Assembly (NCBI RefSeq): GCF_000513195.1
Contig: NZ_CBVI010000023.1
Location: 86,405 to 150,404 of the forward strand
Source: Bacteroides timonensis
GTDB taxonomy: Bacteria; Bacteroidota; Bacteroidia; Bacteroidales; Bacteroidaceae
Length of the DNA stretch: 64,000 nucleotides
Direction of reading: 5' to 3'
Part shown: positions 17,591-25,591 of the stretch, piece after piece
Layout: each line of letters opens with the position of its first letter
Position numbering within the stretch: the stretch's first letter is position 1
Translations under genes and position numbers: made by a program
The notes under the pieces: model-generated
The model's database searches: none
What the model was told of the DNA's origin: nothing
Seen by the model: only the letters and a program-made list of their open reading frames with translations

Positions 17591-20168
17591 ATTTTAAAGT
17601 TCTTGTCCGAGGGCTTTCCGTTAGGTTAAGCCTACCGGGCATATCGCCTCCGCAATCTACTATGATCTTATGCAATACTATCGCCGGACTGAGAGGGCGA
17701 ATAGTCAGAGTATGTACCCCGGCCTCCAGAGTGACATCAGGAAAAGTTACTTTTGACTCTATCACCCGTGCCGCTCCTGCAGGATACATTTTTGAATAAC
17801 AGTTGGCCCAAGTCAGGTCTGAATTGTAATTCACGATTTGTTCTTCACCGTCATCTAAACGAATGGCATAACTATGCCCTCCCTTAATAAAAGGCAAGGT
17901 ACTATCCAATATCAGGCGTACACGCACACCGGACAAGTCAGACTTTAATCGCATTTGATAGGTCAACGAAGCACCGGATACCGGCTTGGTATATGGCATC
18001 AAAGAAAGTCCGGAGAGTGTACGTCCCAAGTCCGGTATAACAGTCCATTGTGTACCGGGTTCCTGCACGGATGTAGCAAAACGCTCCGCTTCCATTACCA
18101 CTACCCTACTGCTCTCTTCATATTCATAACCACCCATTGCCATATTTCCGTTCCGGGAAGCATCCACACGGGTTACTTTCGGCATTATATTTCCTCCTTT
18201 CGGTTCATCCCATGAAGTATAGCCTATATGGGTCTGATCCATCATGTGTTTCCATTTGCCACCGGCAATATTATTATTATAATCGGCGCATAGCTCCGCA
18301 TCTCTCCGGAAGCAATACTCCACACGATCCGCCCAGGCATTGGCACGCACATCATTTTCAGCAGCCAACTGCCGATTCATGGCGGTAGCACAGTACATTT
18401 CATAAAGATTGGCCATAGCCTGCACAGGGAATAATATCAGCTCCTTATAAGCATCGCGCCTATTCTCCGGCAGCAAAGCAAACTGACGGACAGCATGTGC
18501 TTCCAATGCCAGAAACTCATCGGCCACAGCTTTAAATTCACCACTTTGCAAATTATAGGTTTTGTGATCCAACATCTCTGCCGTCACACGAGCGCAATAC
18601 TTACAATAAAGATTTAAAATTCGTGCAGCTTCGCCAGCATACTCATTACCAAATTGCTGGCGGCAAAATTCTCTTGTATAATCCATCAGATTACCCGCAT
18701 TAAAAGCATCAGGATTCCATGCCATTTTCAAGAAGAAATCCGTAGGAAACTCATTCGGTTTCAAATCACCTACATTCAATATCCACATCTTATCCACACC
18801 ATAAGCATATGTCAGATAAAGCTGTTCCCACATATGCTGGATTTGAGTCATATTCAACCACTGATAAGCACGCGGAGCACCATGCAAATCCACATGATAG
18901 TACATGCCATAACCACCGGGATGACGTTTAACACCCGGTTCGGGCAGACGGCGAACATCTCCCCAATTGTCATCACATAACAGAATCATTACATCATCCG
19001 GTATCTGCATACCTTGATCGTAATATTCCAGTACCTCACTATAAAGCGCCCATAATTGCGGAGTCTTAGAAGCAGATTTTCCCGTAACCTCGGCTATGAT
19101 ACGACGCTGTTCTTTCACTATATTTTCCAACAGTTTTGTATCTGTATCAGGTCCCATCGGCGCATCACCGTCACCACGCATCGCAATGGTCACCACTTCT
19201 TCTTTACCCCGCATACGCTCTATACCTTCACGGAAAAAGCGGTCGATACCATCTTTGTTTGTCTGATAGTTCCAGGCTCCATACACTTTACGATTGCGAG
19301 CATACTCCTGATGGTTACGCGCCATAGGCTCATGGTGGGAAGTACCGATTATGATACCCATCTCATCAGCCAATGGACTGTTCATGGGATCATCCGCATA
19401 GAAAGCAGCACTCCACATAGCAGGCCATAGGAAGTTGGCTTTCAGGCGAAGCAGTAATTCATACACATGCACGTACATTTTACTATTGAAGCCACCATAA
19501 CGTTCCGTGGTCCAACCTCCCATGCAAGGCCATTCATCATTAATAAAAATACCGCGATACTTCACTGCCGGTTCTCCGTCGGTATATACACCTTTCTTAA
19601 TATAGAGTTCCTCATGCCGTTCCGCCGGAACATCCGCCCACCAATACCAGGGAGATACCCCTATCTGACGAGATAACTCATAAACTCCATAGATAGTTCC
19701 ACGCTTATCGCTACCAGCAATTAACAACACTTCACCCGGTATTCCTTCCACCGGATCCTTTACTGTGGTGATTATAAACTTCTCATTCTTGCCTTTCAAC
19801 TCGCGGGTATCCAGTTTCTTCGATTTCACCAATTGCTTTATGAATGGAGACTCGTCAAAAGAACCAATAAGAATACGTACATTTTGCCCATCCGTACTTC
19901 CCTTCCGTTTTGCATCGGTCACTAATGCAGGACGTATATCGGCCACTTTATAAAAATCCTCCTGCAAATTATGTACAGCCGTTAATACTCCTTTATGTTC
20001 CTCATCAGCACATAAAATACTGAAACTCCTTTGTTGAGATGTTACAAGCTCCAACGTACCTTCTTCCCGAATGAAAGAGACAAACTTATCCGCCGCTTGC
20101 AGTGTCGAAGCCAGAGTGAGACAAAGTTGCAGGCAGACAATCCGTGTTTTTAATGATATTCTCATCAT
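17589..20168 (-). CDS. GH115 family alpha-glucuronidase, exported
   Basis: About 859 residues. The start is set at ATG 20168 (or the adjacent ATG 20165), downstream of the promoter, which exposes a signal peptide (ISLKTRIVCLQLCLTLASTLQA). It reads as a GH115 enzyme: an N-terminal alpha/beta domain, a TIM barrel with the motifs WPAMWSAAF, MRGDGDAPMGPD and LLCDDNWGDVRRLPEP, a helical domain, and a C-terminal jelly-roll-like module from about residue 690. GH115 enzymes remove (4-O-methyl)glucuronic acid from xylan side chains, including internal residues. It is convergent with the HTCS and divergent from the SusC/D operon, so it has its own promoter but likely the same regulator. Confidence 0.92.
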   Translation of the reverse strand: MMRISLKTRIVCLQLCLTLASTLQAADKFVSFIREEGTLELVTSQQRSFSILCADEEHKGVLTAVHNLQEDFYKVADIRPALVTDAKRKGSTDGQNVRILIGSFDESPFIKQLVKSKKLDTRELKGKNEKFIITTVKDPVEGIPGEVLLIAGSDKRGTIYGVYELSRQIGVSPWYWWADVPAERHEELYIKKGVYTDGEPAVKYRGIFINDEWPCMGGWTTERYGGFNSKMYVHVYELLLRLKANFLWPAMWSAAFYADDPMNSPLADEMGIIIGTSHHEPMARNHQEYARNRKVYGAWNYQTNKDGIDRFFREGIERMRGKEEVVTIAMRGDGDAPMGPDTDTKLLENIVKEQRRIIAEVTGKSASKTPQLWALYSEVLEYYDQGMQIPDDVMILLCDDNWGDVRRLPEPGVKRHPGGYGMYYHVDLHGAPRAYQWLNMTQIQHMWEQLYLTYAYGVDKMWILNVGDLKPNEFPTDFFLKMAWNPDAFNAGNLMDYTREFCRQQFGNEYAGEAARILNLYCKYCARVTAEMLDHKTYNLQSGEFKAVADEFLALEAHAVRQFALLPENRRDAYKELILFPVQAMANLYEMYCATAMNRQLAAENDVRANAWADRVEYCFRRDAELCADYNNNIAGGKWKHMMDQTHIGYTSWDEPKGGNIMPKVTRVDASRNGNMAMGGYEYEESSRVVVMEAERFATSVQEPGTQWTVIPDLGRTLSGLSLMPYTKPVSGASLTYQMRLKSDLSGVRVRLILDSTLPFIKGGHSYAIRLDDGEEQIVNYNSDLTWANCYSKMYPAGAARVIESKVTFPDVTLEAGVHTLTIRPLSPAIVLHKIIVDCGGDMPGRLNLTESPRTRTLK

Positions 20169-20201
20169 GTAGAAATAAATTAGATTAATAATACTATGAA
20201 A

Positions 20202-20233
20202 CAAAGGTACACGGCTTCCAGAAGCCTGCCAAA
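20202..20233 (-). promoter_or_regulatory. Promoter of GH115 with an embedded palindrome
   Basis: On the minus strand TTTG (20233-20230), 20 bases, then TACCTTTG (20209-20202) match the Bacteroides consensus. The spacer holds an inverted repeat, GGCTTC-CA-GAAGCC (20213-20226), a plausible binding site for a regulator such as the HTCS. Confidence 0.75.
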
Positions 20234-20387
20234 GATCACTGTTACAGATACTTTCGAGCATATTACGAGCTAAAAGAATAAGGCTGTGTTACATCAATTA
20301 AAGTCTATGATACACCTCTAATATAGAATGCAACATCAGTTAATCTTTCTGCAATAGCAACATATTTATTACTATTATTATACTTCC

Positions 20388-20395
20388 TACTTTTG
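20388..20395 (+). promoter_or_regulatory. -7 box for the SusC/SusD operon
   Basis: TACTTTTG fits TAnnTTTG exactly, but the expected -33 position carries only TTTA, as is common for promoters that need an activator. It implies a leader of about 130 bases before the ATG at 20531. The 362-base gap between GH115 and susC (20169-20530) otherwise holds only the divergent GH115 promoter. Confidence 0.5.
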
Positions 20396-20530
20396 CTTCG
20401 GGAACAAAAAGGTTCTTTATCATTATTTATTAATCTTAAAACTAAAAGAATTATGGAAAGCATGTATGACAACAGTTAATCCTAACTTTATGACATCAGA
20501 GAAAACATAGTTATTAACTATCTTAAACTA

Positions 20531-23500
20531 ATGGTAATGAAAAATGTAAAAAAGAAAATTCAAAGGATTCCTTACTTGTTCCTTTTGATGCTTTTTAGCT
20601 GCCTGACAGCTTCGGCACAACAAGGAATAACAGTGAAAGGAACAGTCGTGGACGACAATGGCGAGACTATAATTGGAGCCTCGGTAGTTGTAAAAGGAAA
20701 TAATTCAATAGGTACGATCTCAGATATAGACGGTAATTTTGTATTGACCGTGCCCAATGAAAAGTCAGTTCTTGTCGTTTCGTTTGTAGGTATGGAGCCG
20801 CAGGAAGTGAAGGCTTCTTCAAAAGGGACAATCAAAGTAGTTCTGAAAGATGATACACAGCTACTGGACGAAGTTGTTGTAGTAGGTTACGGACAGCAAA
20901 AGAAAGCGTCGGTGGTAGGAGCCATTACACAGACTTCCGGAAAAACGCTGGAGCGGTCTGGAGTAAGCAATTTAGGAGCTGCCTTAACGGGTAACCTTCC
21001 GGGAGTCATTACTTCCAGTTCTACCGGTATGCCCGGTGCCGAAGACCCGAAGATTATTATCCGCACACAGAGCTCGTGGAATAATAGCGAACCCCTGGTA
21101 CTGGTAGACGGCATCGAACGTGAAATGAGTTCAGTAGACATCTCCTCGGTGGAGAACATTTCTGTATTGAAAGATGCATCCGCTACTGCTGTTTATGGTG
21201 TGAAAGGTGCCAACGGAGTAATCCTTATCACTACCAAACGCGGTAAGGAAGGAAAAGCCAACGTACAGATCAAGGCCAATATGACAGCTAAAGTAGTATC
21301 AAAACTCCCTGAAAAGTATGATGCTTATGACACATTCTACTTGATGAATAACTCCATTGAGCGCGAAGCTTGTCTCAATCCTGCCGGATGGGCAAACTAC
21401 ACACCGGCGGCCATCATCGATAAGTATCGTCATCCGGCCAATGCCGAAGAGTGGGACCGCTATCCTAATGTGGATTGGGAGGATGAGCTTTTCAAGAAAG
21501 TCGCTATGTCCTATAATACCAGCGTCAACGTATCAGGTGGTACTAAAGTTGTAAATTACTTCGCAGCTGTAGATTTCGTAAACGAAGGTGACTTGTTCAA
21601 GAGCTTTGAAAACGGACGTGGTTACAACTCCGGCTTTGGCTATAACCGCATCAACGTACGCAGTAATCTGGACTTCCATTTGACAAAAACGACCAAATTC
21701 TCTACCAACCTGTTTGGTTCGAATGCACAACGTCAGCTGCCTTGGGATATGAGCGACAATGACACCGGTTTCTGGAACTCAGCTTATAAATCCGCTCCCG
21801 ACGCCATGCGTCCCATCTACTCCAATGGTATGTGGGGATGGTATGCGCCGCGTGATGCCGATGTACCCAACTCAGCCTATTTCCTGGCTGTAGGCGGTAA
21901 AGAGAAACGCACCACCACCAAAATGACTACTGACTTCATTTTGGAGCAGGACCTGGCTATGCTGACCAAAGGACTGAGATTCAAGGCGAATTTCTCTATG
22001 GACTACACTTTTGCGGAGAACAAACGCGGCCTCAGTGACCAGTACAACGATGCACAACGCATCTGGGTGGATCCGGATACAGGCAATATCTCCTATAAAT
22101 ATGACCCTGATACAGGAACAGGACTCGACAAAGTCACTAATCCGATCTATTGGTTACAACAATCCGGTAGTGCAAATATTGGAGCCACTTATCGCAAACT
22201 ATACTACTCCATGCAGTTTGACTATGCCCGTACCTTCGGCAAGCATGAAGTGACCGGTCTTGGCCTTTTCAGCCGATTAAAAGAGGCACAGGGAAGTGTG
22301 TTCCCCATCTATCGGGAAGACTGGGTATTCCGTTTTACCTATAACTACGCCATGCGCTATTTCTTCGAGGCGAATGGTGCTTATAACGGTTCCGAAAAGT
22401 TCGGTCCTGATTATCGTTTCGCCTTCTTCCCCTCCCTCTCACTGGGTTGGATGATCAGTGAAGAGAGTTTCATGAAAAAACTGAAGTTCGTCGATATGTT
22501 AAAGCTTCGCGCTTCTTGGGGACGAGTAGGTGATGATGCCGTGGTCGCTCCGTGGCAGAGATTTACAGCAGGTCGTTTCTTATACAAAGATCAGTTGAGT
22601 TATGGTGGTAACACTGTCATGGGTAGCATCAATCCGGACAACTCTCCTTATACTCACTGGAAAATCTCTTCTCTGGGTAACCCGAATGTCTCTTGGGAAA
22701 CTGTAGAGAAACGTAATATTGGTTTAGACTACGCTTTCTTTAATGGACTGATAGCAGGTTCAGTAGATGTATTCAACGATACCCGTACGGACATTATAAT
22801 TAGCGGTGACAGCCGTGCCATTCCGTCTTATTTTGGTACAACGGCTCCCCGAACCAATTTAGGTAAAGTCAACAGCCACGGTTATGAATTGGAATTACGT
22901 TTAAATCATGTATTCAACAATGGTCTACGTGCCTGGCTTAACACCAGTATGACTCACGCCATCAATGAAATCAAGTTCAGAGATGACGCTCCTTTGCTAC
23001 CTGCTTATCAGAAGGGAGCCGGACATACAATTAACCAAGTATATTCATATATCGACCATGGGAATCTGGCTACCTGGGACGATGTGATAGGTAGTAGTAA
23101 TTGGACAACCGGAAATGACATGAAGTTACCGGGCGACTACAATATTATAGACTTCAACGGTGACGGCATAGTTGACAACGACGACCGTGCTCCTTATCAG
23201 TATGCCAGTACACCGCAGAACACCTATAATGCCTCTCTCGGTTTTGAGTGGAAAGGGTTCAGTTGCTTTGCCCAATTCTATGGCGTAACCAATGTAACCC
23301 GTGAAGTCAATTTCCCGACATTCCGTTCTACAGCCCACGTAGCTTATGCAGAAGGTCCATACTGGACACCGGGAGGTAATGCCACCCTACCCACTCCACG
23401 CTGGGGAACTACTGTAGACGCAGCTGCTACCGGAACACGTTACTGGTATGATGGTGCTTACCTTCGTCTGAAGAATGTTGAATTATCCTATACATTCAAG

Positions 23501-23677
23501 AACAATTGGCTGAAGAAAATGGGCATCAATTCCTGCCGTCTCTACTTGAACGGCGATAATCTCTACATGTGGACCGACATGCCGGATGACCGTGAAGCCA
23601 ACTACGGTACAGGCTCTTCGGACGGTGCCTACCCTACGGTACGCCGCTTCAATTTTGGTATCGACATAACCTTATAA
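20531..23677 (+). CDS. SusC-like TonB-dependent transporter (first of two)
   Basis: 1048 residues. A signal peptide precedes a carboxypeptidase-D regulatory-like domain (about residues 32-108), then the TonB box/SusC signature LLDEVVVVGYGQQKKASVVGAI, a full plug domain (about 125-235) and a 22-strand-type barrel ending in FNFGIDITL. It should import oligosaccharides across the outer membrane with the SusD-like lid encoded 16 bases downstream. A second ATG at 20537 is an equally good start. It opens the 14.7-kb operon ending at 35185; the gene content points to glucuronoxylan oligosaccharides as cargo. Confidence 0.95.
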   Translation: MVMKNVKKKIQRIPYLFLLMLFSCLTASAQQGITVKGTVVDDNGETIIGASVVVKGNNSIGTISDIDGNFVLTVPNEKSVLVVSFVGMEPQEVKASSKGTIKVVLKDDTQLLDEVVVVGYGQQKKASVVGAITQTSGKTLERSGVSNLGAALTGNLPGVITSSSTGMPGAEDPKIIIRTQSSWNNSEPLVLVDGIEREMSSVDISSVENISVLKDASATAVYGVKGANGVILITTKRGKEGKANVQIKANMTAKVVSKLPEKYDAYDTFYLMNNSIEREACLNPAGWANYTPAAIIDKYRHPANAEEWDRYPNVDWEDELFKKVAMSYNTSVNVSGGTKVVNYFAAVDFVNEGDLFKSFENGRGYNSGFGYNRINVRSNLDFHLTKTTKFSTNLFGSNAQRQLPWDMSDNDTGFWNSAYKSAPDAMRPIYSNGMWGWYAPRDADVPNSAYFLAVGGKEKRTTTKMTTDFILEQDLAMLTKGLRFKANFSMDYTFAENKRGLSDQYNDAQRIWVDPDTGNISYKYDPDTGTGLDKVTNPIYWLQQSGSANIGATYRKLYYSMQFDYARTFGKHEVTGLGLFSRLKEAQGSVFPIYREDWVFRFTYNYAMRYFFEANGAYNGSEKFGPDYRFAFFPSLSLGWMISEESFMKKLKFVDMLKLRASWGRVGDDAVVAPWQRFTAGRFLYKDQLSYGGNTVMGSINPDNSPYTHWKISSLGNPNVSWETVEKRNIGLDYAFFNGLIAGSVDVFNDTRTDIIISGDSRAIPSYFGTTAPRTNLGKVNSHGYELELRLNHVFNNGLRAWLNTSMTHAINEIKFRDDAPLLPAYQKGAGHTINQVYSYIDHGNLATWDDVIGSSNWTTGNDMKLPGDYNIIDFNGDGIVDNDDRAPYQYASTPQNTYNASLGFEWKGFSCFAQFYGVTNVTREVNFPTFRSTAHVAYAEGPYWTPGGNATLPTPRWGTTVDAAATGTRYWYDGAYLRLKNVELSYTFKNNWLKKMGINSCRLYLNGDNLYMWTDMPDDREANYGTGSSDGAYPTVRRFNFGIDITL

Positions 23678-23693
23678 TAACGAAGAGATAATT

Positions 23694-25571
23694 ATGAATA
23701 AATATATAAATAAACTATTTATGATGTCGGCTATTGCAATGGCTGGCATAATGGGGATGACCTCATGTACAGACTATCTGAATAAAGCTCCGGAAAGTGA
23801 CTACCAGGATAATGACCCTTACAAGAATTTTAAGAACTTTCAGGGTTTCACTGAAGAACTCTATAATTGTATCCCGGTAGTTTCAAACAACAAAGATGCC
23901 GGACATACTTGCTTCAACTATGGTGAAGATGAATACTGGGAACCACAGGAAATGCGTATGCAAGCCCGTAGTGTGGACAACGGAGACTTCTGGGCCTGGA
24001 CTACTGTTTACTATGGTTACCCGAACAATCAAGGCTCGGCAGGTTCAAACAACCGAACTGATAAAGGTCACTTATGGGCCAACTCCTGGTATGCCATCCG
24101 TAAAGCCAATATCGGTATCGCCAACCTCGGCAATCTGATAAGCGCCACCGAGGAAGAACGCAATCTCATAGAAGGACAACTTTACTTCTTCCGCGCATGG
24201 TACCACTTTATGCTAATGGAATGGTGGGGCGGCATGCCGTATATTGATACAGTGTTGTCTTCGGATGTAGCTCCCACGTTAGCCCGTCTTACATGGCAAG
24301 AATGTGCGGAAAAATGCGTAGCCGACTTTGAACATGCAGCCAGCCTACTTCCTGTTGATTGGGATGCAACCACCGCCGGTAAAGTGACTTTAGGCAAAAA
24401 CAATATGCGTATCAACCGTATCATGGCTTTAGCTTATAAAGGCAAGACCTTGCTTTGGGCAGGCAGCCCGTTGATGAACTGGGCTTCCGGAGGTACAAAG
24501 GAATACAATGCAGAGTTGTGCAAACGAGGTGCCGATGCTCTCGGACAAGCCCTTGCCCTCACCGAATCGACCAACCGTTACGAACTGGCTGACTTCTCCA
24601 AATATAATGACATCTTTCTGTTGCATAACTCAAGCGGCAAGCTGAACGGAGTAAAAGAGTCCATCTTTATGGAGAATATCAAGGATTATAGTGGACGCTG
24701 GCGCTGGAATATGGTTAACGACTTCCGACCTCAATCCATTGAGTATTCCGGTATTAAATGCTATCCTACCGCCAACTATGTAAACTACTATGGCATGCAG
24801 AACGGTTACCCGATTAATGACATGACAAAGGCAGATGCCGAATCAGGCTATGATCCCACACATCCCTGGAAAAACCGCGACCCACGCTTCTATAAAACCA
24901 TCATGTTCGACGGTGTGAAGTGGAAAAGTACCGGTGGTGCAGGTGGAACGGCAGAACTTTTCACCGGAGGTAGAGAGAGTGAAGAAGCAAATGAAAAGAA
25001 AGGCTGCTTCACAGCCTATATGAACAGCAAACTCTGTCCGCAATTGATGAATACGGTTGACGGTTATAAAGAAAACAATATCATGATCCTCAGCCTTATG
25101 CGCCTGGCAGATGTATATCTGATGTATGCTGAAGCTACAGCTGTAGGCTACAACGGTCCGAAGGGTAAAGCTGCTACCTACGCACTCACAGCCGAAGAGG
25201 CATTGAACAAGATCCGCGAACGTGCCGGGGTAGCTCCCGTACTCGACAAGTTCCTAGGTAGTACTGCTGACTTCCTGAGCGAATTACGCCGTGAACGCGC
25301 CGTGGAACTGTCCTTCGAAGGTTTCCGTTTTGCCGACCTTCGCCGCTGGATGCTTCTCACCCAATATCCTTACACACTGAAGACCAAGATTGAGTTCGAC
25401 CGTGCCGATCCTAGTGACTATAATTATGACGAACCGGAAGAAAATGCTATCAAGAACTTGCGTGAAGTAGTATTGCTTGAGCGTAAATATACCGACAGAC
25501 ACTATTGGTATCCACTCCCTAAAAAGGATGTTAGCATGTATGAAGGGTTCTACCAGAATCCCGGATGGTAA
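23694..25571 (+). CDS. SusD/RagB-like surface glycan-binding lipoprotein (first of two)
   Basis: 625 residues. The lipoprotein signal ends in MTSC, so it should be anchored on the outer membrane. The helical SusD core is apparent, including RAWYHFMLMEWWGGMPYID, the TPR-like region, MRLADVYLMYAEA and the typical C-terminal LSFEGFRFADLRRWMLL and PLPKKDV. It forms the hinged lid over the preceding SusC and binds oligosaccharide. It lies 16 bases after the first susC and 20 before the second. Confidence 0.95.
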   Translation: MNKYINKLFMMSAIAMAGIMGMTSCTDYLNKAPESDYQDNDPYKNFKNFQGFTEELYNCIPVVSNNKDAGHTCFNYGEDEYWEPQEMRMQARSVDNGDFWAWTTVYYGYPNNQGSAGSNNRTDKGHLWANSWYAIRKANIGIANLGNLISATEEERNLIEGQLYFFRAWYHFMLMEWWGGMPYIDTVLSSDVAPTLARLTWQECAEKCVADFEHAASLLPVDWDATTAGKVTLGKNNMRINRIMALAYKGKTLLWAGSPLMNWASGGTKEYNAELCKRGADALGQALALTESTNRYELADFSKYNDIFLLHNSSGKLNGVKESIFMENIKDYSGRWRWNMVNDFRPQSIEYSGIKCYPTANYVNYYGMQNGYPINDMTKADAESGYDPTHPWKNRDPRFYKTIMFDGVKWKSTGGAGGTAELFTGGRESEEANEKKGCFTAYMNSKLCPQLMNTVDGYKENNIMILSLMRLADVYLMYAEATAVGYNGPKGKAATYALTAEEALNKIRERAGVAPVLDKFLGSTADFLSELRRERAVELSFEGFRFADLRRWMLLTQYPYTLKTKIEFDRADPSDYNYDEPEENAIKNLREVVLLERKYTDRHYWYPLPKKDVSMYEGFYQNPGW

Positions 25572-25591
25572 TCTTGACGTATTAACTAATA

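Noticed and set aside
20169..20261. Upstream start for GH115
   Set aside because: It would include the promoter and precede a normal signal peptide; ATG 20168 is preferred.
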